Origin: an uncultured Collinsella sp.
GTDB taxonomy: Bacteria; Actinomycetota; Coriobacteriia; Coriobacteriales; Coriobacteriaceae
NCBI GenBank assembly: GCA_934655835.1
Contig: CAKUHM010000034.1
Span: forward strand, 1-10,800
Direction: 5' to 3'
Length of the DNA stretch: 10,800 bases
The position numbers were made by a program, and so were the translations under genes. Every line of letters starts with the position of its first letter. Position 1 is the first letter of the stretch. Shown piece by piece: positions 1 through 5,701 of the stretch. The notes under the pieces are model-generated. The model worked only from the letters and a program-made list of their open reading frames with translations, was not told where the DNA came from and searched no databases.

Positions 1-30
1 AAAAAGCTCGCCGGCTAAGCCGACGAGCTG
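1..30 (-). terminator. Rho-independent terminator downstream of the tRNA-fMet 3' remnant
   Basis: Read on the minus strand, a stem of AGCTCG and CGGC blocks (one internal mismatch) with a 3-nt loop is followed by a run of Ts (plus-strand AAAAA at 1-5). It sits directly after the truncated tRNA copy, just as the hairpin at 5668-5701 sits after the intact tRNA. I infer that this is the original chromosomal terminator of the tRNA gene, displaced by the island insertion. The stem arms differ in sequence from those at 5674-5701, so this is an equivalent element and not a copy of it. Confidence 0.65.
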
Positions 31-83
31 CAAGTTCTTGGTCGCGGGGGCAGGATTTGAACCTACGACCTCCGGGTCATGAG
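24..83. repeat. Left direct repeat (att-like), 60 bp, copy 1 of 2
   Basis: Positions 24-77 are identical to 5696-5749. After one mismatch (c78 against t5750) the match continues through 83/5755, and then the copies diverge. The repeat begins in the terminator stem, runs through the tRNA 3' end and T arm, and stops in the anticodon loop. A tyrosine recombinase acting in the anticodon loop of a tRNA gene leaves this pattern, with one copy completing the intact tRNA and the other stranded at the far end of the element. A simple tRNA tandem duplication followed by decay is the alternative. Confidence 0.8.
39..83 (-). pseudogene. Truncated 3' half of initiator tRNA-fMet
   Basis: This minus-strand stretch matches nucleotides 33-77 of the intact tRNA-fMet at 5711-5787: anticodon loop, 3' anticodon strand, variable loop, T arm, 3' acceptor strand, discriminator A and encoded CCA. 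Beyond 83 the D arm and 5' acceptor strand are absent and replaced by unrelated sequence, so it cannot fold as a tRNA. It has one substitution in the anticodon loop, G in place of A just 3' of the CAT anticodon. It is best read as the displaced end of the tRNA gene after island insertion. Confidence 0.85.
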
Positions 84-189
84 AACGGAATATCGCTGTT
101 TATCGACACCTTTTGAAGCTCTTTGATACCGTTATATGCGCAGGTAGATTAACATATTTTGATAAAATGCTTGAATTAATGCCGTGCCA

Positions 190-211
190 ATTTCGACCAA
201 AATTCGACCAA
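190..211. repeat. Two tandem 11-bp repeats near the left island end
   Basis: ATTTCGACCAA (190-200) is followed directly by AATTCGACCAA (201-211), with one mismatch. A comparable pair with an 11-bp period but a different sequence occurs near the right end (5632-5653). Short direct repeats a few tens of bases inside the att cores are where tyrosine integrases place their arm-type binding sites. That role is inference only. Confidence 0.5.
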
Positions 212-231
212 CGATTGCTTGACTTCAACAG

Positions 232-251
232 CTGCATCGCATGCGATGCAG
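232..251. repeat. 20-bp perfect palindrome
   Basis: CTGCATCGCATGCGATGCAG is fully self-complementary with no spacer and lies in otherwise gene-free DNA. It could be the operator of a lost regulator, a recombination or transfer-related site, or a cruciform element. No neighbouring intact gene explains it. Confidence 0.6.
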
Positions 252-331
252 TATCAGTCCCGCGGTCGCAGGGAGCCGAAAGGCAGTCCCTGCGCCTCGA
301 TGAAGCGAAAAGGCTGCTTGAAACCCTGCTG

Positions 332-487
332 TCACAGGAAATGGACGCGCACAGGATCGGAATGCTTCTTCCGCTCCTCCTCCTTTCTTCCGGGACGCCC
401 GGGCGGCAAGAGCCGGAACATCTCCTCGAGACCAAAACTTCGCAAGAGCCTATTAAAAAGAGATGGATGGATTTCAAACTTGGCAAA
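332..487 (-). pseudogene. Decayed coding remnant, possibly the start of a mobilisation (MobC-like) protein
   Basis: One minus-strand frame is open for about 51 codons between two stops and reads as plausible protein. It contains GLEEMFRLLPPGRPGRKEEE and then a basic stretch ending DPVRVHFL before a TGA. A GRPxxxEEERxxxxDPVRVRF-like beginning is common in small plasmid or ICE relaxosome-accessory (MobC) proteins and related ribbon-helix-helix proteins. The match here is short and made from memory. An ATG at 421-419 lies directly against a GAGGAG with no spacing. The product would be only 29 residues, so I read it as a truncated remnant. Confidence in the family is low. Confidence 0.25.
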
Positions 488-621
488 TCAAGGCGTAGCT
501 AGTCACTCGCGTCCAAAGCCATTTGCCTAAAAAAGAATACCGCTGACCGAAATGGAAAGATGGTAACAACGAAATAGATTAGTCGCACTTGTTTTTAAGA
601 ACCGTTTGTTCCAGCCCGCCC

Positions 622-633
622 TGTTTGCAAACA
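622..633. promoter_or_regulatory. 12-bp palindrome TGTTTGCAAACA, candidate operator of the PTS operon
   Basis: TGTTTGCAAACA is a perfect inverted repeat 120 nt upstream of the EIICB start, inside the only sizeable non-coding stretch before the operon. A dimeric regulator such as the RpiR protein encoded at 4066-4923 could bind it. A related half-site, AGTTTGCC, lies just upstream of rpiR near 4942. I could not identify a convincing -35/-10 pair beside it, so the assignment rests on symmetry and location only. Confidence 0.35.
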
Positions 634-752
634 CCCCAACTATCATGAAATCCGTAAACAGAGGCGGCATCAACACCTGACGCCGGCAAGTATGCGAGTG
701 TCGTCTCTGCCTAAGGGGCAAGCCCCCGAGATTAGTTAGGAGAGGGGAAGAG

Positions 753-2315
753 ATGGATAAAGTCAAAACGGCCTTCCAGAACTTTGGCCGCGTTATCGTC
801 GACCCTATTTTGTACCTTTCGGTAACGGGCATCATTTTGGCCATCGCCACGGTATGCTCGCTCGGCAGCGGAGTTGTCGCAGATCTGGGCACGCTGCTCT
901 CCGCGGCAACCAACTCCGCGGTGATCGGCAACCTGCCGGTGATTTTCGCAGTCGGCCTAACGGCAGGCTTCGCAAAGAAGCAAAAATCCAACGCGGCAGT
1001 GTTTGGACTTATTAGTTACCTCATGTTCCTGTATGTCAACAACGCCTACCTGACGCTCACCGATCAGCTGGCAAAAGCCGGCGCGATGGGCCTATATGGC
1101 ACTGGCCAGGCAACGGTACTGGGTCTTCAAGTTACCGATGTCAACGTCTTCGGCGGCGTACTCATCGGATGCTTCTGCGGTTGGCTCTATAACAAACTGA
1201 TCGACGTAAAGGTATCGGAGTATATCCGGATTTACGGCGGACCCCGCCTGGCCCTTCTGGCGATGGTTCCGCTGAGCATTGTCTTCGGCATCGGAGCGAC
1301 TATCGTGTGGCCCCCTATCGCCAACGCCATCAGCAACGCTTCTTCATTCATCGCAGCCTCGGGTGGTCTGGGCGTTTTCATTTACGGCTTCCTGAACCGC
1401 GTCCTCGTACCTCTCGGCATGCACCACTTTATGTGGATGCCGTTTGACTACTCCGCGATTGGCGGCACGGCGGTCGTCGCCGGCCAGAGTGTTTCCGGCG
1501 CAGCAAACATCTTCTATGCCGAGCTTCCCCATATCGCCGACGGATCCCTCACCACAGTCGACCCCTCTGTCCGCTTTGCCATGTTCGGCTTTGGCAAGGA
1601 ATTCGTAACCCTCGGCACCGTGCTCGCAATGATTGCGACTTCCCGTCCGGAGAATCGAAAAGCTGTCGCAGCCATGCTGGTGCCCATTTACATCACCGCC
1701 ATGCTCTCCGGCATCACTGAGCCGCTCGACTTCATGATCCTGTTCGCGTCTCCGATTCTCTGGGTTGCCTACAGCCTGTTCTACGGACTGGGCGAGATGC
1801 TCCTGTTTGTCCTGGGAGTCCGCTTGCTTAACATGTACGGTGGCATCGAGCTGCTCACGCTCGGCCTGCCTTTGCCAATGGGCGTCACCAAGTTCCCGAT
1901 TTACATCGTCTTGGGCATCGTGTTTGCCGCCGTTTCGTTCATCGTTCTGGCGATGGTGATCAAGAAACTCAACCTCATGACGCCCGGCCGTTCCGCAGAG
2001 TGGTCTGCAGAGGTCTCCGGAGACAACAATGCTCTCGAGTCCTCCGGAACTCCGGAAGTCGACGCAAAACAGCAGGAAATGGTGCAGAACATCATCAACG
2101 GCCTTGGCGGCAAGGACAATATCAACACCATGGGCTGCTGCATGACTCGTCTCCGTGCCGAAGTCAAAGATCCCGACAAGGTCAACGAAGAGACCATCAA
2201 GAAGGCTATCGACAAGGGCCTGTTTAAGAACGGCACCAATGTCCAAATTGTCGTGGGAACCAACGTGCACTCCGTCTACGACCTGCTGCGTCCCATCCTT
2301 AATCTGGAAGATTAA
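753..2315 (+). CDS. PTS alpha-glucoside (maltose-type) transporter subunit EIICB
   Basis: Membrane permease of the phosphotransferase system that imports a sugar and phosphorylates it during transport. The 520 residues hold an N-terminal EIIC domain of the glucose/maltose/N-acetylglucosamine superfamily (about 1-420). Visible marks are repeated hydrophobic segments, the VPLGMHHF segment (His224-His225) and the GITEP motif (Glu323), which sits in the sugar site of this family. A short charged linker leads to a C-terminal EIIB domain (about 445-520) with GLGGKDNI and CCMTRLR, where Cys463 is the expected phospho-cysteine. The start is supported by a strong AGGAGAGG Shine-Dalgarno. Substrate class is inferred from the co-transcribed GlvA-type hydrolase; maltose, trehalose or another alpha-glucoside cannot be separated from sequence alone. 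No EIIA domain is fused or adjacent, so a glucose-type EIIA from elsewhere is needed. Confidence 0.92.
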   Translation: MDKVKTAFQNFGRVIVDPILYLSVTGIILAIATVCSLGSGVVADLGTLLSAATNSAVIGNLPVIFAVGLTAGFAKKQKSNAAVFGLISYLMFLYVNNAYLTLTDQLAKAGAMGLYGTGQATVLGLQVTDVNVFGGVLIGCFCGWLYNKLIDVKVSEYIRIYGGPRLALLAMVPLSIVFGIGATIVWPPIANAISNASSFIAASGGLGVFIYGFLNRVLVPLGMHHFMWMPFDYSAIGGTAVVAGQSVSGAANIFYAELPHIADGSLTTVDPSVRFAMFGFGKEFVTLGTVLAMIATSRPENRKAVAAMLVPIYITAMLSGITEPLDFMILFASPILWVAYSLFYGLGEMLLFVLGVRLLNMYGGIELLTLGLPLPMGVTKFPIYIVLGIVFAAVSFIVLAMVIKKLNLMTPGRSAEWSAEVSGDNNALESSGTPEVDAKQQEMVQNIINGLGGKDNINTMGCCMTRLRAEVKDPDKVNEETIKKAIDKGLFKNGTNVQIVVGTNVHSVYDLLRPILNLED

Positions 2316-2319
2316 CAGT

Positions 2320-2365
2320 CGCTTAATCGATAATCGATAATCGATAATCGATAAGCGATAAGCGA
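2320..2365 (+). repeat. Six tandem 7-bp repeats (4x TAATCGA, 2x TAAGCGA) between EIICB and the small membrane protein gene
   Basis: Four perfect TAATCGA units (2324-2351) are followed by two TAAGCGA units (2352-2365). The last unit overlaps the Shine-Dalgarno GAGGAG (2364-2369) of the next gene. Because CGCTTA (2320-2325) is complementary to TAAGCG (2352-2357) and each internal unit boundary creates ATCGAT, the transcript can fold into a stem-loop just before the next start. Copy number in such arrays can change by slippage, which would alter this structure. A role in stabilising the upstream message or tuning downstream translation is inference. Confidence 0.75.
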
Positions 2366-2374
2366 GGAGACCTC

Positions 2375-2644
2375 ATGTTGACCAAAACGTTTCATTCAAT
2401 CCGAGGCATGTTCGAACGCCTGCTCAACATGTACAAAGAAAAGTCGACAAGGGGTCTTCTCGTACTTATGGCTGCATTCGCATGTGGTTTTATCTGGCCG
2501 CTCCTGGGTCTACTCGCTGCGGTTTGGACCCGGCGTTCAGGAAGGCACGCGGACGCAGGCAGCATTGCAGGCATGGCGGCGGTCATCAACATCGCTACCT
2601 ACTTCGTGCAGATAGTAACCAAGATTGTCTGCAGCTCAATTTGA
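2375..2644 (+). CDS. Small two-helix membrane protein of unknown function in the PTS operon
   Basis: I do not recognise this 89-residue protein. A basic amphipathic N-terminus (1-26) is followed by two hydrophobic segments, about 27-51 and 62-86, joined by a short Arg-rich turn (RRSGRH). This predicts a helical hairpin in the cytoplasmic membrane. By the positive-inside rule the Arg-rich turn and the basic N-terminus compete for the cytoplasmic side. It has a good Shine-Dalgarno (GAGGAG, 5 nt before ATG), starts 59 nt after the EIICB stop and ends 19 nt before the hydrolase gene, so it is very likely co-transcribed. It could be an accessory subunit or small modulator of the PTS permease, but nothing in the sequence proves this. 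Whether it is expressed is inferred from spacing, ribosome site and hydrophobic pattern. Confidence 0.7.
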   Translation: MLTKTFHSIRGMFERLLNMYKEKSTRGLLVLMAAFACGFIWPLLGLLAAVWTRRSGRHADAGSIAGMAAVINIATYFVQIVTKIVCSSI

Positions 2645-2663
2645 TTTGAAAGGCATGAACAAC

Positions 2664-3992
2664 ATGAACGGATACAAGATTGTCATCTGCGGCGGCGGCA
2701 GCACCTATACCGCCGGTATCGTCAAAGACCTGATTGATCAAAAGGACGAACTGGGGATTCGTGAGCTTTGGCTCTATGACATCGACAAGGAACGCCAGGA
2801 CACGGTCGCTGTGGTGGTTAAGGCAGTTATCGATGACCTTGCTCCCGAGATCCCCTTGCATGTAACCGTCGACCCCAAAGAGGCGTTTACAGATGCGAAC
2901 TTTGTTATGGCGCAGATGCGCGTGGGCGGGCTCAAGATGCGTATCCAGGATGAGCAGATCAGCCTGCGCCATGGCGTAGTCGGCCAAGAGACCTGCGGAG
3001 CAGGTGGCATGGCCTATGGCATGAGGACCATCTTCCCCATGTGCGAGCTTGTCGATTTCTGCGAGGAGTACGCCTGCAAGGACTACTGGATCGTCAACTA
3101 CTCCAACCCCGCTGCCATCGTAGCCAAGGCGATGCACAAGCTGCGTCCAAACGCTCGCATTCTTGACATCTGCGACATGCCGGTAGAGATTGAAGCCCGC
3201 ATGGCGGAGATTTTGGGCTGCGAACTCGACGACATTGAAGTCGACTACTTTGGCCTCAATCACTTTGGGTGGTATACCAGCGTACGCTGCAAGGGCGTCG
3301 ACGTTACGGACAAGCTCAAAGAGCACGTGCGTAAGTACGGTTACATTTCCGAGGCAAGCCTCAATGACGCATTGGTAAAGGACCCAGACTGGGCCCACAC
3401 CTTCAAGAATGCGGCAACGATTTCCACGCTATTCCAGGATTACCTCCCCAACACCTATTACCAGTATTACCTGTTGCCCGATGCCTGCGTAGAGTACATG
3501 GACATCAATAACACGCGTGGCATGCAGGTCGTAAACGGCCGCGAAAAGCGTATCTTCGACGCATCTGCGGCGCTTAAGCGCGGTGAAAAGGTCGATCTCA
3601 CGCAGTTCTACGTAGGCGTCCACGGCAGGTTCATTGTCGATGTCGTCAAGTCCCTGGCGAAGGATTTGCGCCATCGCCAGCTGGTGATCGTGCCCAATAA
3701 TGGCGCAATCGAGAATCTCTCGGACGACGCGACCGTCGAGATTCCGGCGTACATCACCGATCGAGGAGCCGAACCGGTCCGCGTCGGGAAGATTCCCCGC
3801 TTCTACAAGGGCCTTATCGAGCAGCAGGATGCCTGCGAGGGCCTTGTGGTCGAGGCCGTTATCGAGGGCTCCTACCAGAAGGCACTCGAGGCCTTCACCC
3901 TCAATCGCACGATTCCCTCAGCGCGCGTGGCCAAGGAAGTCTTGGACGACATGATCGAGGCGAACAAGGGCTATTGGCCTGAGCTGAAGTAG
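2664..3992 (+). CDS. glvA: 6-phospho-alpha-glucosidase, glycoside hydrolase family 4 (GlvA/MalH type)
   Basis: Cytoplasmic NAD+- and divalent-metal-dependent hydrolase that splits phosphorylated alpha-glucosides such as maltose-6-phosphate into glucose and glucose-6-phosphate. The 442 residues begin with a Rossmann NAD-binding motif (VICGGGSTYTAG, about 7-18). They contain SNPAA (Asn148), ICDMP (Cys170, Asp171) and GLNHFGW (His200). In GH4, Cys and His bind the metal, and CDMP (Cys-Asp-Met-Pro) marks alpha-specific enzymes, whereas beta-specific ones carry CNxP. The length is normal for the family, and the C-terminal region (NNGAI, then VGxIPxFxKGLIEQQ) also fits GlvA. I chose ATG 2664 over the upstream ATG 2655 or TTG 2625 because GAAAGG lies 9 nt before 2664 but only 1 nt before 2655. 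It follows the small membrane protein gene by 19 nt. Confidence 0.93.
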   Translation: MNGYKIVICGGGSTYTAGIVKDLIDQKDELGIRELWLYDIDKERQDTVAVVVKAVIDDLAPEIPLHVTVDPKEAFTDANFVMAQMRVGGLKMRIQDEQISLRHGVVGQETCGAGGMAYGMRTIFPMCELVDFCEEYACKDYWIVNYSNPAAIVAKAMHKLRPNARILDICDMPVEIEARMAEILGCELDDIEVDYFGLNHFGWYTSVRCKGVDVTDKLKEHVRKYGYISEASLNDALVKDPDWAHTFKNAATISTLFQDYLPNTYYQYYLLPDACVEYMDINNTRGMQVVNGREKRIFDASAALKRGEKVDLTQFYVGVHGRFIVDVVKSLAKDLRHRQLVIVPNNGAIENLSDDATVEIPAYITDRGAEPVRVGKIPRFYKGLIEQQDACEGLVVEAVIEGSYQKALEAFTLNRTIPSARVAKEVLDDMIEANKGYWPELK

Positions 3993-4018
3993 AGAAGCCA
4001 TCCAGATAGCAAAAGCAC

Positions 4019-4059
4019 AAAAGGTGGCCTCAAGGCAAAATGCTTTGGGGTCACCTTTT
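4019..4059. terminator. Bidirectional terminator between the GH4 gene and rpiR
   Basis: AAAAGGTGGCC (4019-4029) pairs with GGTCACCTTTT (4049-4059) with one mismatch. Inside it, CAAGGC and GCTTTG extend the stem with one wobble. The outer A/T arms give a U-tract on both strands, so the hairpin can stop the plus-strand PTS operon and the convergent minus-strand regulator gene. Confidence 0.85.
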
Positions 4060-4065
4060 GTATGA

Positions 4066-4923
4066 CTAAATCTCCGCAAAACTCGTAAAGATGAACGAAT
4101 CGGCCTCGTGTTTTACACGATAGTTCTCTTGATAATCCTGATTGAATATAAGCGAATAAATAACCTGAAGCGTATACGTGAGCGAGATCATGGAAGAGTA
4201 ATTGGCAACCTTTCCAATCACGCGCTCTGATTTTGGAATGAGCAAGACAGTGTCGCATTGCCTGGCGAGCGCCGAATCAGAAAACGCCGTGATTAAACAC
4301 GGCTTGATTCCGCGCTCGGAAAGAGCGACGGCGTATTTGGAATAATCATAGTGAATGCCGCTGTAGCTTAGGAATAAAAACAGGTCGCCGGGCCTACCGT
4401 TCTTAACGTGCAGTGTCTGCAGGCCCCCGTCGTCTGCCATGGTGACATGACGATCGAGCTTGAGAAGATTGTTGCGAAAGATACATCCCGCCAGATAGCT
4501 TTCCCCTTTAGCAAAGATGTAAATTCGCGGGGCGCTAAGAACTGCCTTGGCGATTATGCTCAATTTGGCGCTATCGAGCTCGATTTTCGTTTGATCTATG
4601 ACGCCCTTCAGGAGATTTGCAAGGTTGCCCTCGATGGCCTCAATTGAATCGGTACTGCCAAAAGGACGATTGCGATCGACAGTGGCAGCCAGAAGATAGT
4701 CTCCGCTTATCTCCTGGATGAGCTGCATGATCAACTCTCGATAGCCGCTTAGGCCCAATTTCTTACAAAAGCGGATGATTGTCGCGTTCGAGGTGTAAGT
4801 CTCCTGTGCGAGCTTTGCCATAGTGAGGGTCTTAAGGTCGCCGGTATGATTGAGCAGATAGGTAGCAATGGCTCGGTCGGTTTCATTAAAAGACGCGCTG
4901 TTACGCAGGCTGTCAAGAATCAT
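4066..4923 (-). CDS. RpiR-family transcriptional regulator (HTH plus SIS domain)
   Basis: Cytoplasmic DNA-binding regulator that senses a sugar phosphate. The 285 residues comprise an RpiR-type N-terminal helix-turn-helix domain (about 1-77; helix-turn-helix near 33-57, TMAKLAQETYTSNATIIRFC) and a C-terminal SIS sugar-isomerase-like domain (about 115-250) with FAKGESYLAG and LFLSYSG, the ligand-binding loop region. The start ATG has a GGAG 5 nt upstream. It faces the PTS/GH4 operon tail-to-tail, and RpiR proteins commonly control neighbouring PTS and GH4 genes in response to the phosphorylated substrate, so it is the likely regulator here. Whether it activates or represses cannot be told. Its A+T content is clearly higher than the right-hand core genes, fitting island origin. 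Confidence 0.9.
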   Translation of the reverse strand: MILDSLRNSASFNETDRAIATYLLNHTGDLKTLTMAKLAQETYTSNATIIRFCKKLGLSGYRELIMQLIQEISGDYLLAATVDRNRPFGSTDSIEAIEGNLANLLKGVIDQTKIELDSAKLSIIAKAVLSAPRIYIFAKGESYLAGCIFRNNLLKLDRHVTMADDGGLQTLHVKNGRPGDLFLFLSYSGIHYDYSKYAVALSERGIKPCLITAFSDSALARQCDTVLLIPKSERVIGKVANYSSMISLTYTLQVIYSLIFNQDYQENYRVKHEADSFIFTSFAEI

Positions 4924-4954
4924 GGTCGCTCCGATCGCTTTAGTTTGCCACTTA

Positions 4955-4963
4955 ATTATGTCA
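4955..4963 (-). promoter_or_regulatory. Possible extended -10 promoter of rpiR
   Basis: On the minus strand TGA-CATAAT forms an extended -10 (TGn plus a hexamer near TATAAT), placing a start site about 25 nt before the rpiR ATG. No good -35 is visible at 17 nt, which an extended -10 can tolerate. AGTTTGCC close to the start point resembles half of the palindrome at 622-633, hinting at autoregulation. Confidence 0.4.
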
Positions 4964-4966
4964 TTA

Positions 4967-5146
4967 TCAAAACGACGGGCAGCTCTTCATGCGCTGACTC
5001 ATGTCCTGCAATCTCTCTTCTGATATTCCGCATGCTTCGGCAACATTATTTGTGCGGAGCGCATCGCTCAAGTCGCAGCGAACAGATACGAAGAAGTTCG
5101 ATTGCCAGAATTCATTGCCCGCCTTGAGACGCAGAGACGGCCTCCG
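4967..5146 (-). pseudogene. Unrecognised coding-like remnant upstream of rpiR
   Basis: A minus-strand frame stays open for about 60 codons from a TAG to the TGA at 4969-4967 and has protein-like composition. It includes SNFFVSVRCDLSDALRTNNV and then AEACGISEERLQDM, which suggests a helical, possibly helix-turn-helix-like, C-terminus. There is no ATG or GTG with a ribosome site near its upstream end; the only Met codons lie close to the stop. It is either the tail of a gene whose start was deleted or a chance open frame. I could not name a family. Confidence 0.22.
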
Positions 5147-5470
5147 AACAAGCTACATGCGGACTTGAGACAGCATAGCGCTCGCCCGTCGGCATCCTAC
5201 AACCCGTATCCCCCACTCCCCTGTTTCCGTGTTGAGAGCAACAGACGGGGTTCCAAGGGGACTCGTCCCTTTGGCGCGCAAGGTCCGGGGATGGCGCGAT
5301 CCCCACCTCGAACGCGCCGCCGTCGCCGCCCGACTCGTACTCGACGACGACCGTCAAGCCGAGGGCCTCCTCGAGGGTCTCGGGCAGGCCGCCTCGTACT
5401 TGTCGCCCTTCTCCTTGGTCGTTGCCGACCCATTGACGATAGGATCAAGGGCATCGTAGACGGTCTTCAT
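5112..5470 (-). pseudogene. Frameshifted remnant resembling the start of a restriction/helicase protein
   Basis: An ATG at 5470-5468 has an excellent ribosome site (AAAGGAG, 7 nt upstream). It opens a frame reading MKTVYDALDPIVNG then SATTKEKGDKYEAA, which stops after 37 codons. From about 5390 the neighbouring frame continues as LPETLEEALGLTVVVEYESG and runs to 5112, so one base appears lost or the pieces are fused. The SATTxEKGDxxE beginning resembles the N-terminus of large restriction-linked DEAD/DEAH helicases (Mrr-like or type ISP). That likeness is from memory and covers only about 12 residues. The second part is not recognised, and its last 50 or so codons may be non-coding. Probably the broken 5' end of a former defence gene. 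Confidence 0.3.
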
Positions 5471-5493
5471 ATAGCGACTCCTTTGTTGTTATT

Positions 5494-5511
5494 CAGACGT
5501 CACAGACGTCA
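5494..5511. promoter_or_regulatory. Tandem 9-bp repeat CAGACGTCA x2 upstream of the 5470 remnant
   Basis: CAGACGTCA occurs twice without a gap, and each unit carries the palindrome GACGTC. It sits 24 nt ahead of the well-formed start at 5470, where an operator would lie. This may be the control site of the lost gene. Binding protein unknown. Confidence 0.4.
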
Positions 5512-5631
5512 CTGCTATTAGCTAAGAACCGCCGAAACTCCTCCCAATTGGAGTTTATCGGTCGATAAGTCAAGCCGACCGGCCCGCGATTATCAATGGT
5601 TTATTTGCTTCACATAATAAATTGACTCAGG

Positions 5632-5653
5632 ATTCACCCGCAATTCACCCGCA
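5632..5653. repeat. Two tandem 11-bp repeats near the right island end
   Basis: ATTCACCCGCA is repeated exactly, back to back, about 43 bp inside the right 60-bp repeat. The left end has its own 11-bp pair (190-211). Their position just inside the att-like core suits arm-type integrase binding sites, but this is inference. Confidence 0.5.
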
Positions 5654-5667
5654 AAGTAAACCGATAA

Positions 5668-5701
5668 AGAAAAAGCTCGGAAGCAATTTTGCTTCCGAGC
5701 T
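5668..5701 (-). terminator. Rho-independent terminator of tRNA-fMet
   Basis: On the minus strand AGCTCGGAAGC pairs perfectly with GCTTCCGAGCT around a 6-nt loop (11-bp stem) and is followed by TTTTT. It begins 10 nt after the tRNA CCA end. Confidence 0.88.

Larger units (their letters stand above)
84..752. other. Left island margin: no intact gene
   Basis: I see no intact gene in these roughly 670 bases. Candidate reading frames on either strand lack a convincing start or resemble no family. The stretch holds an 11-bp tandem repeat (190-211), a 20-bp perfect palindrome (232-251), a decayed minus-strand coding remnant (332-487), a 12-bp palindrome (622-633) and the leader of the PTS operon. 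Its base composition is mixed and clearly less GC-rich than the block right of 5890. It probably represents eroded mobile-element DNA plus the promoter region of the PTS operon. Confidence 0.6.

Noticed and set aside
190..211. Short repeats considered as a CRISPR fragment
   Set aside because: Only two 11-bp units lie back to back without spacers, and no cas gene is present.
113..502. Plus-strand open frame of 129 codons near the left end
   Set aside because: It has no ribosome site, runs across the 11-bp repeat and the 20-bp palindrome, and resembles no family. The opposite strand gives a better coding remnant over part of it.
715..726. GGGGCAAGCCCC hairpin just before the EIICB ribosome site, considered as a terminator or antiterminator
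   Set aside because: The loop would be only 2-4 nt and there is no U-tract or alternative stem. No BglG/LicT-type antiterminator is encoded here; the regulator is RpiR-type.
1344..2270. Minus-strand open frame of 308 codons inside the EIICB gene
   Set aside because: Antisense to a gene with intact EIIC and EIIB motifs, and rich in His, Gly and Asp as expected from a shadow frame.
5102..5521. Plus-strand Arg-rich frame opposite the 5470 remnant
   Set aside because: Composition is dominated by Arg, Pro and Ser with no start signal; it is a by-product of GC-rich antisense sequence.
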